Assembly (NCBI GenBank): GCA_016716065.1
Contig: JADJXA010000003.1
Location: 372,001 to 436,000, forward strand
Length of the DNA stretch: 64,000 nt
Source of the DNA: Candidatus Leptovillus gracilis
Lineage (GTDB): Bacteria; Chloroflexota; Anaerolineae; Promineifilales; Promineifilaceae
Reading direction: 5' to 3'
Shown here: in pieces, positions 28,201-36,884 of the stretch
How the letters are laid out: the number at the start of each line of letters is the position of its first letter
How positions within the stretch are numbered: the stretch's first letter is position 1
Notes under the pieces: model-generated
Told to the model about the DNA's origin: nothing
Seen by the model: the letters and a program-made list of their open reading frames with translations, nothing else
The model's database searches: none
Made by a program: the position numbers and the translations under genes

Positions 28201-31200
28201 CAGATTTTGCAGCGCCTGGGTGCGGGCTTCGTTAAATGCCGCGTGAACGGCCGTCCACTGTTGATATTTTTGCGCCAGCGCCAGAAGCTCAGCCCGTGAC
28301 GCGGCGGTGAATGTGAGGAAGGCTACTTCTGCGGAGCTGTGAGGGGCCAACGTGATCTCTTGCCCCAAAGCCATGATCGGGTCCAGGGTAGCGCCGGTGG
28401 CGCCGGTGGCGCCGGTGGCGTTGGTGAGCCATGCGCCGCCCGGCTGTAAAGCGGCTGGCTGGGCATAAGAATGGTTGCGCCCTACAAAGGCGGCCCGATC
28501 ACTTTCGTAGGCTCCGGTGGGGGTTAGTTTAGAGGAGACGACCAGCATATGCCCCAGATAGCGTGGCTTTTCGGTGGCGGCACGAGGACGGCGGCGGAAA
28601 ATGAGGGCATTTTCGGCGGGCAGATAGTCACTTTCGACAAATAATTTGGCAAAGGCCGGATGGCGGTTGTCGGTGGCAAAATCGGTCAGAACGACTTCGG
28701 CGTAGCTGGTGAGGCGCAGGTGGCGTGGCTGGTTGCTTTGGTTGGTGAGGTGGATATGGCGGATTTCGATGTCGTCGGCGGGGGCTACGGTAACGGCCGT
28801 TTGCAAATTAATGCCATGCTGACGGCTGGTAAACTCCACCATATGGGGGAAGAATCGCACCTCGCTGCTGTGTCGGGTGGCGTACCAGAAAGCGCCGCTT
28901 TCCTGGTCTTGCACGTAAAGCCACAATCCCCAATTGTCCTGCGTGGCGTCGGGCCGCCAGCGGGTGAGCGCGAGATCGGGCGTTTGCAGCAGGCCGCCGC
29001 CGGCGTTGGTGATGAGGGATCCCAAACGGCCGTTTGTCAGGTAGTGAACTTGCGGGAAAGCGGTGTTTGCCGGGAGTTGCCAGGGATCGGCCGATAGGCT
29101 GCTGGGCGGAACGGCCGTTTCCTGATGGGTCTCATCTTCATGCGGATTTTGCAGAGTTGGGGCGGCGGGCACCTGCTCTTGCAGCAGCAGTTCCACACTT
29201 TGCACCGTCGGTTCGGCATGAAAACGGTGGACCATCTTCTCATTTTGCAGCGTGTTGACCAGGGCCAGCATGATCATGCCCTGATGATGGGCCATGTACG
29301 ATTGCACAACGGCGGCTTCTTGCCCCGCTTCCAGCCGCGAAGGAGTGAAATCAAGCGCTTCATACAGGCCATACATGCCCATCATGTGGTACTGCCGCAG
29401 GTGGTCTAAATTCGCCAATACCGCCTTGGGTTGGATGGGCAGCGCCAGCAGGGAGGCGTAAGGGGCGATCACCCGATCTTCGGATAAGCCGCGTTTGAAG
29501 CCGGCGCCTACCACACCAAAGGCGTGGTATTGGTAGTTGAGGGCGTTGTCGAAGGTGTAGAAACCAGATTCGGAAATGCCCCAGGGCATGTGGTGCTGCC
29601 GTCCGTGAGCAATTTGCCGCGCCACGATAGTGCGACAGCTTTGGGCCAGCAGCGTGTCGGGAAAACTGTTCATCAACAGCGGCGGCATCAGATACTCAAA
29701 CATGGTGCCGCTCCAGGAAAGCAGGGTTAGCCCTTCGGGCAGTTGGGTCAGGGGCCGGGCCAGATGCAGCCAGTGTTTGATTGGTATATCTCGTTTGGCA
29801 ATGGCGACCAGACTGGCGATGCGGGCTTCAGAGGCCAGCAGATCATAGTAGTTGTCATCCAGACGGCCGTTTTCCAGGTTGTAGCCGATGTGAAACACGT
29901 GCCGTTGGGGATTATAAAGGAAGGCGTAGTCCATCTCTTGCACAAAGCTGTTTGCCTGTTGCGCCAGCATATCATAACTGGTCAGGAGGGCGCTGGCGCT
30001 CATGCGGGCGTTGAGCAGTGCGTCGTTGAAGTCGGTGCACCATTGGCTGGCGGCGGCGAGATGGGGGGAGGGAACGGCCGTTTTCAGGGTGGCTTGCAGG
30101 TGGCGAACGGCCGTTTCCAGATGACGATAGACCTCAGCCAGCTCGCCCAAACGGGGGTGCTGCGGCAGGGCGGCGGGCAGCGCCTGCCACGCGGTCGCCA
30201 CATCCGGCGGCAAATCCGGGGCTGTGAAATAGGCTGGCGTCTGCTGCGAAAAGAGCAGCCAGGGGCTTAACATGGTCACATCGCGCTGCATACCTTGCAG
30301 ATTGCGGTGCAGCATACCCACATAAAGCTGCCAATGTTGCGCCATTTCGGGCGTCAACAACTCGCCCCCCTCTTCAAAAAGTACGAGTAACAGGCGCTCC
30401 AGTTCGGGCAGCGCTTCTTCGTTCAGATAGAGGATGAGGCTGGGGTCTTCATAGGATGTTTCCGGCCGATTTTGTACGGCCGTTTGCATCCGGGTTAGCT
30501 GGGCTTTTACGTCCTGAACATTGGCGTGACCGCTCAAGCTTTCCACGCCTTCATCAAAAAGGGAAAGGGTGTCCCGCAGTCCGCGCCAACGTTCCGCCCG
30601 CCAGACTGGCTCGTTTGGCATGTTGAGGCACGCTTGCTTGAGGGCCAGCAAACAGCCCGCCAGATTGCCGCTGTCTACGGTGGAGACATAGCGCGGCGAC
30701 AGGTGATGCAAGCTGCGCGTATCAATCCAGTTGAGAAAATGACCGCGATACCGCTCCAGCCTGGTCAGGGTGTCGAAGGTGTCATTAAGGCGCAGGGATA
30801 GATTGAGCAGGCCGATGTAGCCGAAATCATAGGCGGCTAAGGCGGTTAACAGGTAGAGGCCGACATTGGTGGGGGAGGTGCGGTGGGCGACTACGCCGCG
30901 GGGGTATTCCTGGTAATGGTCGGGGGGCAGCCAATGATCTTCGGGGCCGACGTATTCTTCAAAGAAGAGCCAGGTGCGGCGGGCCAGGGTGCGCAGGTGT
31001 TGTTGTTCCAGGGGGGTGAGTACGGCCGTTTCTTCATGATAGGGCAAACTGATGCGGTAGGCTATTTCCGACGCCAATACCCACAAAATCATGATGGGTA
31101 CAGCCGCGATCAACGCTTGCGGCCGCCAGGCGATGATCATCAAGGCGAGAATCGTGACGAGGATGAGCGGGCGGATCATTTGTCCGGCAGTTTTTTCGGC

Positions 31201-33831
31201 AGATTGCTCATTACCAAAGACATGGGCGACATGGGCGGCAGTCGTCCATTGTAATAAGTGGCGGCGGGTGAAGATGAGACGGCCAAGCGTGGTGAAAATG
31301 GCGTCCAGATTAAGCAGGGCTTCATACGGTAAAAAGGCGATTTGTAGCAGCCAGCGCAGGACGCTGTGGCGCACAGGCGCTTGTGCTTCGCGCCAGGAAC
31401 TGCCGCCGATCAGGCGGCTGAGCGCCATAAACGCAGCGGTTAATAAGGCCATGCCCGGCAGCAGCAAGGCGATCAGCGTCCAGACCCATGGAGAGCCGGG
31501 CAGCAGCAGCCAACCCACGATGAAAAAGAGAAATAGAAAAGGAGCTACCAAACTGCGGCGTAAATTATCAAAAATTTTCCAACGATCGAGAGCGGAAAGA
31601 TCATTGGCGATACGGCCGTTGGCGGCGGGCACCGTGAACCACAACCAGGGCAAAAGCTGCCAGTCTCCGCGTATCCAACGCTGGGCACGGTGGACAAAAA
31701 CCAGATAATGAGGCGGATAATCTTCATATAAAACGATGTCCGTCACCAACCCGGCCCGACCCTGTACTCCTTCAAATAAATCATGGCTGAGCAGCCTGTT
31801 TTCGGGAACACCATGAGCTAAACTGCACTCAAGGGCGTCTACATCATAGATGCCTTTGCCCACAAAGATGCCCTCGCCAAACAGATCCTGGTACACGTCG
31901 GACACGGCCAGCGTATATAAATCCAGGCCAATATCACCGGCAAAGACACGGCTGAACAGGGATTGACCCGCGCTGGAAGGTTGAATTTCGGTGCGCGGCT
32001 GCAAGATGGTGTAGCCGCTGGTTACCCGGCTGGTATGGGGGTCGCAGTAGGCTCTGTTTAGGGGATGGGCGATAGCGCCGATGAGACGTTGGGCGGCATC
32101 CGTAGGCAAAATGGTGTCGGCATCCAGGGTAATGACATATTGGAAAAAGGGCAGGCGGCGGAGATCGCCATATTCATTGTCATAGGAAGTATGGTCAGCG
32201 CCGCGCAGCAGTTGGTTAAACTCGTGGAGCTTGCCCCGTTTGCGTTCCCACCCCATCCAGACGCCCTCGCCGGGGTTATATTGCCGTTGCCGGTGGAAGA
32301 GGTAGAAAGGTTGGTGTTCGTAGCGATGGTTAAGCGCTTCTATTCCGGCTTGCGCTAACTGTTTTAAGGAGGCATCGGTGGGCATGTGGGCCTGGGGCGC
32401 GTCGGCAAAATCGCTGAGTAGGGCAAAGCCGAGATGGGGGTCTGGATTGCGCAAGTAGTGCTGTTCTAGCTGCCCGATCAGGGATTGAATTTCTTCTGCA
32501 TGGGTGAGCAGGACGGGAATGACGACTATGGTGCGGCAGGAGGCGGGCACACCTTCTTCAAAGTTGAGTTTGGGTAATTGGTGCGGGGGGAGCAGGATGG
32601 TTACCAGCCAGTTTACCAGATTGACGGCAACGGCCGTTATCGGTACCAAGGCCACCACACAAACCAGCAAAAGCTGCCAGCGGGTACCGGCAGCAGCAAC
32701 CGTATAAGACAGAAGCAGCAGCAAAAACAGTAGGGTGAAAAACAGGATGCCGCTCAGGTAAGCGGCCAGGGGATGGCGCTTGAGCAGGCGGCGCCGCCGG
32801 GCGGCGCCGGTGGGCTGGTAGCCAAGCGCTTCTTCCAGTTGGGCCTGTCCCGTCCCAACCAGATAAAAACCCACGTGGGCGTGTGGGGGGAGGGCCAGCC
32901 CCGACCAGGGATCCTGGTCTGCGGTGGGTGGTGGTGCGCCAGATGTTTGGGCCAGGGTTACGGCCGTTTGCGCGACCATGATTTCAGAATGGCCGGTGGT
33001 CTTCGCATATCCCTCCACAACCTTGCGGTATTGGTCGCGTGTGGCAAACGTCATACGGCCGTACAACTGAGCCGGGTCTTGCCGCAGGGCTTGTTCGGCC
33101 AGGTTGGCCTGTTCAAAAAATGTTTGCCAATCCAGCGTACCCAAGAGGCGCAGGCTGGTGATGGCGCTGGCGACAATGTCTTTGTCGTCCTCGGCATTCG
33201 GGAATTGAAAGCGCATGGCGGGGGAGAGTTCATCGGCAGCAGGCAAGATTTGGGTGATACGGCCGTTGGCTTGAGCCAGGCAGGCCAGCAGAGAAATACG
33301 CAGCATGATAGGAAGCGCCCATACTTCACCCATCGTCAAAGGAGTCACTGTCTGATAAGCCTGGAGAAATCGGTGTAGTTTTTCGGTTTGGATCTGGCAC
33401 TGTTCTTGCAGGATGTAGTGGCGCGTCAGGGCATAGATGCGCGGAAAGTGCTGGTATTCATCCGCCTCATCCAGGCTCAGTTTGGGCAAATCATCATAAA
33501 AGGCGGGGGTGAAATCTTTTTTCACCTGCCGCAGCGCTTGCTGGACAATATAGAAATTGTCCAGCATCCACTCGGCAGCCGCGGAAAAGGCCAGTTCAAC
33601 TTGCGAGGCGTCCTGATAAGCCTGATGGCACTCTTCAAGCAGCCGGGCTTGCTCCGGCAAACGGCGCAATAAATGGCGGAGTGTTTGCCCGATAAACACT
33701 TGCTGCTGCCGTTGGGCCACTTGTTGGGCTGTACTTTCTATAGAGGAAGAACTGCTGTTTACAGGCAGGGGGACGTCTGGTTGGAGTGGATGAGAGCTGT
33801 TAATTGGGAGTCCAGTCTTCGGGTTGGGCAT
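25225..33831 (-). CDS. Cyclic beta-1,2-glucan synthase-like giant protein (GT84 + GH94)
   Basis: From ATG 33831 this protein has about 2868 residues, the size of NdvB/ChvB-type synthases. An N-terminal all-helical region is followed by membrane helices around residues 385-440 and 775-940. A GT84 glycosyltransferase domain lies between them (VITLDADTILPTDAAQRLIGA, then HRAQRWIRGDWQL). A large glucoamylase-like domain follows, then two beta-sandwich regions and a GH94 phosphorylase domain (MGGGDWNDGMNRVGIEGEGES, KVEPYVVSADVYGVPPHEGRGGWTWYTGSASWMYRLGIEGILG). Family members make and trim cyclic beta-1,2-glucan with UDP-glucose at the inner membrane. A 9-bp tandem repeat (28391-28417) encodes repeated ATG tripeptides. 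A longer form starting on TTG 33918 is less likely. The start overlaps the universal stress gene upstream by 32 bases. Confidence 0.92.
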   Translation of the reverse strand: MPNPKTGLPINSSHPLQPDVPLPVNSSSSSIESTAQQVAQRQQQVFIGQTLRHLLRRLPEQARLLEECHQAYQDASQVELAFSAAAEWMLDNFYIVQQALRQVKKDFTPAFYDDLPKLSLDEADEYQHFPRIYALTRHYILQEQCQIQTEKLHRFLQAYQTVTPLTMGEVWALPIMLRISLLACLAQANGRITQILPAADELSPAMRFQFPNAEDDKDIVASAITSLRLLGTLDWQTFFEQANLAEQALRQDPAQLYGRMTFATRDQYRKVVEGYAKTTGHSEIMVAQTAVTLAQTSGAPPPTADQDPWSGLALPPHAHVGFYLVGTGQAQLEEALGYQPTGAARRRRLLKRHPLAAYLSGILFFTLLFLLLLLSYTVAAAGTRWQLLLVCVVALVPITAVAVNLVNWLVTILLPPHQLPKLNFEEGVPASCRTIVVIPVLLTHAEEIQSLIGQLEQHYLRNPDPHLGFALLSDFADAPQAHMPTDASLKQLAQAGIEALNHRYEHQPFYLFHRQRQYNPGEGVWMGWERKRGKLHEFNQLLRGADHTSYDNEYGDLRRLPFFQYVITLDADTILPTDAAQRLIGAIAHPLNRAYCDPHTSRVTSGYTILQPRTEIQPSSAGQSLFSRVFAGDIGLDLYTLAVSDVYQDLFGEGIFVGKGIYDVDALECSLAHGVPENRLLSHDLFEGVQGRAGLVTDIVLYEDYPPHYLVFVHRAQRWIRGDWQLLPWLWFTVPAANGRIANDLSALDRWKIFDNLRRSLVAPFLFLFFIVGWLLLPGSPWVWTLIALLLPGMALLTAAFMALSRLIGGSSWREAQAPVRHSVLRWLLQIAFLPYEALLNLDAIFTTLGRLIFTRRHLLQWTTAAHVAHVFGNEQSAEKTAGQMIRPLILVTILALMIIAWRPQALIAAVPIMILWVLASEIAYRISLPYHEETAVLTPLEQQHLRTLARRTWLFFEEYVGPEDHWLPPDHYQEYPRGVVAHRTSPTNVGLYLLTALAAYDFGYIGLLNLSLRLNDTFDTLTRLERYRGHFLNWIDTRSLHHLSPRYVSTVDSGNLAGCLLALKQACLNMPNEPVWRAERWRGLRDTLSLFDEGVESLSGHANVQDVKAQLTRMQTAVQNRPETSYEDPSLILYLNEEALPELERLLLVLFEEGGELLTPEMAQHWQLYVGMLHRNLQGMQRDVTMLSPWLLFSQQTPAYFTAPDLPPDVATAWQALPAALPQHPRLGELAEVYRHLETAVRHLQATLKTAVPSPHLAAASQWCTDFNDALLNARMSASALLTSYDMLAQQANSFVQEMDYAFLYNPQRHVFHIGYNLENGRLDDNYYDLLASEARIASLVAIAKRDIPIKHWLHLARPLTQLPEGLTLLSWSGTMFEYLMPPLLMNSFPDTLLAQSCRTIVARQIAHGRQHHMPWGISESGFYTFDNALNYQYHAFGVVGAGFKRGLSEDRVIAPYASLLALPIQPKAVLANLDHLRQYHMMGMYGLYEALDFTPSRLEAGQEAAVVQSYMAHHQGMIMLALVNTLQNEKMVHRFHAEPTVQSVELLLQEQVPAAPTLQNPHEDETHQETAVPPSSLSADPWQLPANTAFPQVHYLTNGRLGSLITNAGGGLLQTPDLALTRWRPDATQDNWGLWLYVQDQESGAFWYATRHSSEVRFFPHMVEFTSRQHGINLQTAVTVAPADDIEIRHIHLTNQSNQPRHLRLTSYAEVVLTDFATDNRHPAFAKLFVESDYLPAENALIFRRRPRAATEKPRYLGHMLVVSSKLTPTGAYESDRAAFVGRNHSYAQPAALQPGGAWLTNATGATGATGATLDPIMALGQEITLAPHSSAEVAFLTFTAASRAELLALAQKYQQWTAVHAAFNEARTQALQNLARLDMTTAMLTQVQQLLSLLFYPHKAMRTQAATIAANTLGQSTLWGYGISGDYPIVLLELADEEAQELLVTLLRAHAYWRRGGLRVDLVILNRQASNYGQPVQNTIHRTIRRLESEHWLNKRGGIFIVRGDQMHPADETLLRTAARVILSDMAGSLSAQLASFNQYGLELPLFQPMLPANEYADAAPPLPRPQGLLFDNSYGGFTADGRAYAIYLRPNESTPAPWINVVANERVGFLASESGGGYTWAENSGENRLTAWRNDPVQDMPAEVLYLRDEETGNIWTPTPQPAPDGAPYLVHHGAGYTTYTHHSQGLKQHLRLYVAPDAPLKIIHLRLENCAPRPRRLTATLYAEWVLGPSRPDTQMTIIPAYHQAYSALLAQNPYHTEFGAAVAFMSASKTPHGLTTDRTEFIGRLGDLSQPAALGRLGFSDRVEAGLDPCAVMQMHVDLPPGGSEEIYFLLGQGQDEAEALAVIGRFQNEAEVTAAWKATHALWDDVLGTIQVETPDPAMNLLLNRWLLYQALACRIWGRSALYQSSGAYGFRDQLQDVMCLVHTRPEITRQQLLRAAQHQFEAGDVLHWWHPPSGRGVRTRISDDLVWLPYVTAFYVQATGDTAVLDEQVPFLLGDPLTEDEEERYGRYESTPETASLYEHGCRALTRAATQGRHGLPLMGGGDWNDGMNRVGIEGEGESIWLGWFIASALQAFSHLCRQRGDEKQARQFVQQAEMYRQALELHGWDGEWYRRAYYDDGTPLGSQVNQECRLDAIAQSWGVLTGLARPERARQAMQAVEKHLIKEEERLLLLFTPPFNKTTKDPGYIKGYLPGIRENGGQYTHAALWSIWAFAHLGEGEKAEALYRLINPIYRADTAAKAAEYKVEPYVVSADVYGVPPHEGRGGWTWYTGSASWMYRLGIEGILGLSREGDMLCLQPNIPASWPGFKLVYRYGRTLYHITVERNGREESQLMLDGNMLADYRIPLVDNGRSHDVLLYLPK

Positions 33832-34792
33832 AAGCAATTTTCGGATTGAAGCCACCCATCGCGTTGGTAGAAATTCGAGATGACTTGATTTGGTCGGCGG
33901 GCAAATCTTGAATGACAAATAAGGCCGCAGAACTGTAGTGGATAAAATTAGTGATCAGGGAGCCATACAGACGATGTTTGCCTCCCGAATGGCCGTGGGC
34001 GCACAGGATCACCAGATCGATTTGTTCCGAGTTCGCAAAGTTGATCAGCGCATCTGGCACCTGGGCATCGGTCAACAAATGAGTGGTGATGGACAGCGCT
34101 TCCTGGTCAGCTAATTGGCGTAGGTACTGAGCGGCTTCGGCTTTGTTGCGTTCTTGTAACTGCTCGCACAGATGCGCTTCTTCTGGGGAAAGGGGCCGCC
34201 GCTGAATCATTTCTGCCTGCGGTACCACGTGGACCAGCACCAATTCGGCCTCATGGGTGGCTGCCAGGCGGCTGGCAAACGGCAAAACACATTCCGCCCG
34301 CCGGGAACCATCCAGTGGTACCAAAATCCGTTTGTAGTGGGTGATCTCGTTGTCTTTTTCCAATGCTTGCCTGGCACGTACCAGCACAAATGATGTGGGC
34401 AGCAAATGAATGATTTTGTGGGCGACGCTGCTGATGCTGCTGGCGGAGAGTCCACTCTGTCCATGTGTGCTTAACATAACTATGTTGGGTTCATGGGTTT
34501 CTACATAATTAACGACGCGATCAACGGCCGTTCCTTCGTCCAATACTATATGGGGGAATGCCTCAGATTGCGGCCATATATGCAGCAACCCGCTTAAATA
34601 AGATTGCGCTTCCACTTTGCGTAAATGCCAGTTAACCGGATCAACCTGGGTCTGAGTTTGCGTATTGTCCAGTTCCAAAACCCTTAGCAGCGTCACATCG
34701 GCGGCAAACGCCGCCGCGAAGGCGCGGGCATGGGGCAAAACACATTGTGCCAGAGTGGACCCATCTAGTAGGACAAGAATTCTATTTAACAT
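33800..34792 (-). CDS. Tandem UspA-domain universal stress protein
   Basis: From ATG 34792, with AGGAGA upstream, the protein has 330 residues and two UspA domains. Domain 1 begins MLNRILVLLDGSTLAQCVLPHARAFA and ends with VMLSTHGQSGLSASSISSVAHKIIHLLPTSFVLV. Domain 2 begins YKRILVPLDGSRRAECVLPFASRLA and ends VILCAHGHSGGKHRLYGSLITNFIHYSSAALFVI. The GHSG(9)G(S/T)-type ATP-binding motif is clear in domain 2 (AHGHSGGKHRLYGS) and weaker in domain 1. Such proteins bind ATP or AMP and support survival in starvation or oxidative stress. A tail of 25 residues follows domain 2. It overlaps the glucan synthase-like gene and is divergent from the small stress genes to the right. Confidence 0.92.
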   Translation of the reverse strand: MLNRILVLLDGSTLAQCVLPHARAFAAAFAADVTLLRVLELDNTQTQTQVDPVNWHLRKVEAQSYLSGLLHIWPQSEAFPHIVLDEGTAVDRVVNYVETHEPNIVMLSTHGQSGLSASSISSVAHKIIHLLPTSFVLVRARQALEKDNEITHYKRILVPLDGSRRAECVLPFASRLAATHEAELVLVHVVPQAEMIQRRPLSPEEAHLCEQLQERNKAEAAQYLRQLADQEALSITTHLLTDAQVPDALINFANSEQIDLVILCAHGHSGGKHRLYGSLITNFIHYSSAALFVIQDLPADQIKSSRISTNAMGGFNPKIAYAQPEDWTPN

Positions 34793-35169
34793 TCGTTTTA
34801 TCTCCTGCTCTTCTGTTTCAGAATGCTCCCGCACATCTAAACTTGATGATAAATAAAAGAAAATGACTTGCCTATAGAGGCGGGTATAGATGGAAGATAC
34901 ATCTTGGATATATCTCTTGAAAATGTATCTTCTCTGTATCCTTTTTCTATATCTCTGCATCTGTTTAATAGGAAGAGCGCCGGATAGTGTATGTGGCAGA
35001 ACGGATGCGGGCAGCTGTCGCATTTTCTCGTGGATGTTTGCTGGTCAAGCACTTGGGCCTGGCGAAGTTTAATTTTCGGTCGAGAGTTGTCTCGTCGAGG
35101 CGTCTTTCCCGTGAAGTAAACAAAAAACGCCAGCATCCAGGAAATAATCAAAAAGGAGTGTGGCTTATT

Positions 35170-35370
35170 ATGTTAAGATTGGCGTCTCTATTTTTAATAG
35201 CGGCTTTGTCGGCAGCTTTCTTTGGGTTTAGCCGTTTGAGCTTTTCAGAAGGTTTAGCGGAAATTGCCCGAATTTTGTTTTTGTTTTTTTTCTTTGTTTT
35301 TCTGGCATCCCTCATGGTGGGTATCGTCCAACAAAACAGAAAATCAGGCCAGCTAAATAGGAGCAAATAA
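35170..35370 (+). CDS. DUF1328 (UPF0391/YtjA) small membrane protein
   Basis: ATG 35170 with AAGGAG upstream opens a 66-residue protein, MLRLASLFLIAALSAAFFGFSRLSFSEGLAEIARILFLFFFFVFLASLMVG, then a charged tail. Two membrane helices separated by a short loop, and the pattern LFLIAAL.AAFFGF...AEIARILFFVFL..SLMVG, match DUF1328. The role is unknown; the family is usually found with stress genes, as here. Confidence 0.9.
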   Translation: MLRLASLFLIAALSAAFFGFSRLSFSEGLAEIARILFLFFFFVFLASLMVGIVQQNRKSGQLNRSK

Positions 35371-35412
35371 GCGAACAGGTAAGAAGATAAATTAAATAGC
35401 AAGGAGCAAAAA

Positions 35413-35646
35413 ATGCCTTACAAAAACTTGTCTGATCTACCAGATTCCGTACGGGACAATTTGCCAAAACATGCCCAGGAAATTTACCAGGCTGCGTACA
35501 ACAGTGCCTGGGACCAATATGCCGATGCGTCTGATCGGCGTGGGGATGACACCCGCGAAGAAACTGCGCACAAAGTGGCCTGGGCGGCTGTCAAGAACAC
35601 ATATGAGAAAAACGATAACGGCCGTTGGGTTAAAAAAGATGATTAG
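35413..35646 (+). CDS. ChaB family protein
   Basis: This 77-residue protein, MPYKNLSDLPDSVRDNLPKHAQEIYQAAYNSAWDQYADASDRRGDDTREETAHKVAWAAVKNTYEKNDNGRWVKKDD, matches ChaB over its whole length (LPDSVR..LP.HAQ.IY..A.N.AW..Y, then ..AHKVAWAAVK..Y.K...G.W). ChaB was named as a regulator of cation transport in Escherichia coli, but its real role is uncertain. AAGGAG lies before the ATG. The gene is 42 bases after the DUF1328 gene, so an operon is likely. Confidence 0.92.
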   Translation: MPYKNLSDLPDSVRDNLPKHAQEIYQAAYNSAWDQYADASDRRGDDTREETAHKVAWAAVKNTYEKNDNGRWVKKDD

Positions 35647-35859
35647 CCTCGAAATGTACCAGAACTATATCTATTTTTTAGATACGGGTACATGAATGAA
35701 AGACGCAAACTCGTTAGAGTAAATGGCAAGAGTAACACCTCTGTGTCTTGGGTTTGCTTTTATTTTTACAATGAGAAGGCACGTTTTTGTAAAGTACTGG
35801 AGTCTGAGAACCTGGAAAATGGGCGAACTGCAGGTCCAGTAAATTAACGGAGGTACAAC

Positions 35860-36369
35860 ATGCAACATTTAAATTCTTTGCAAGATTTGTTGGTTCACGA
35901 GCTAAATGACTTGTACAGCGTTGAACAACAGTTGGTCGTGGCACTGCCGAAGATGGTGAATGCAGCCACTTCTCTGGAGCTACAGGATGCGTTTGGCCAG
36001 CATCTGCAACAAACGCATCAACATGTAAACCGTCTGGAAAACATCTTCGCTGATTTGGGAATCAACAAAACAGGGGATGAGTGTGTGGCGATGAAAGGTC
36101 TCATTAAAGAGAGTGAGGAAGCAATTCGGTCTATGGCGGACACGGCCGTACGGGATGCGGCTCTCATTGCTTCTGCGCAACGGGTAGAGCATTACGAGAT
36201 GGCTGCTTACGGGTGTGCCCGCACCTTTGCGGACAAATTGGGTTACGATGAAGTGGCTGGCCTGCTGCAACAAACCCTGAATGAAGAAGGCGATATAGAC
36301 AAAAAACTGACCAGTATTGCGGAAGGGAGCATCTTTAAAACTGGCATCAATGAGAAGGCAATGGCCTGA
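35860..36369 (+). CDS. DUF892 (YciF-like) ferritin-like protein
   Basis: This 169-residue protein begins MQHLNSLQDLLVHELNDLYSVEQQLVVALPKMVNAATSLELQDAFGQHLQQTHQHVNRLENIFADLG and contains QRVEHYEMAAYGCARTFADKLGYDEVAGLLQQTLNEE. The E...E..H..R and E.yE.aaY..a pattern is that of the DUF892 four-helix ferritin-like fold with a carboxylate-bridged metal site. It is a stress protein probably handling iron or peroxide. The ribosome binding site lies in the leader CGGAGGTACAACA, which also precedes the CsbD gene. Confidence 0.92.
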   Translation: MQHLNSLQDLLVHELNDLYSVEQQLVVALPKMVNAATSLELQDAFGQHLQQTHQHVNRLENIFADLGINKTGDECVAMKGLIKESEEAIRSMADTAVRDAALIASAQRVEHYEMAAYGCARTFADKLGYDEVAGLLQQTLNEEGDIDKKLTSIAEGSIFKTGINEKAMA

Positions 36370-36554
36370 AACCCCGCAGATATATCTTGCATCTATCTGC
36401 CTTCTGTACCATGGCACATGGGTAAAGAAACGCCAGACCCTTATATTGAAAGTGTAGTATTTTTATCGGTAGTTTCCCCACCATCGTCTTTTTACTCTTG
36501 GAGTGCAACAAGAGAGGGTCGGGGAACCTATAAGAATTTTCGGAGGTACAACAA

Positions 36555-36761
36555 ATGAACAGCGATATTTTGAAAGGAAATTGGAAACAATTCCGCGGTG
36601 AGATCCAAAAGCAATGGGGCAAGCTCACCAATGATGATCTGGATGTCATCAACGGCGAATATGAAAAATTGGTCGGCCGGGTACAAGAACGCTATGGCTG
36701 GAACCGTGAACAAGCGGAACGCAAACTAACTGATTATTTTGATCGCCAGCCGACTAATTAA
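36555..36761 (+). CDS. CsbD family stress protein
   Basis: This 68-residue protein, MNSDILKGNWKQFRGEIQKQWGKLTNDDLDVINGEYEKLVGRVQERYGWNREQAERKLTDYFD, matches CsbD end to end (GNW.Q..G..K..WG.LTDDDL..I.G....L.G..Q.RYG...E.A). CsbD proteins are made under general stress; function is unknown. The leader CGGAGGTACAACA is the same as before the DUF892 gene. A strong terminator follows 20 bases after the stop. Confidence 0.93.
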   Translation: MNSDILKGNWKQFRGEIQKQWGKLTNDDLDVINGEYEKLVGRVQERYGWNREQAERKLTDYFDRQPTN

Positions 36762-36781
36762 CGACAAATAATCTCAATGAT

Positions 36782-36822
36782 AAAAAGGCACAACGGCAGT
36801 TTTGCGGCCGTTGTGCCTTTTT
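36782..36822. terminator. Strong bidirectional terminator after the stress genes
   Basis: AAAAAGGCACAACGGC (36782-36797) and its exact complement (36807-36822) form a 16-bp stem with a 9-base loop, with A- and T-runs at the ends on both strands. It closes the stress genes and shields them from the recombinase remnant on the other strand. Confidence 0.88.
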
Positions 36823-36884
36823 GGGGTTGAGGGTTGTTGAGATGAAACGGTTATTGGAGAATCTGTCCAAAACGGAAGTGCCAC

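Noticed and set aside
28391..28417. Direct repeat of a 9-bp unit (GCGCCGGTG) considered as a CRISPR-like or regulatory array
   Set aside because: Units are immediately adjacent without spacers and in frame in the glucan synthase gene, so it is a coding microsatellite.
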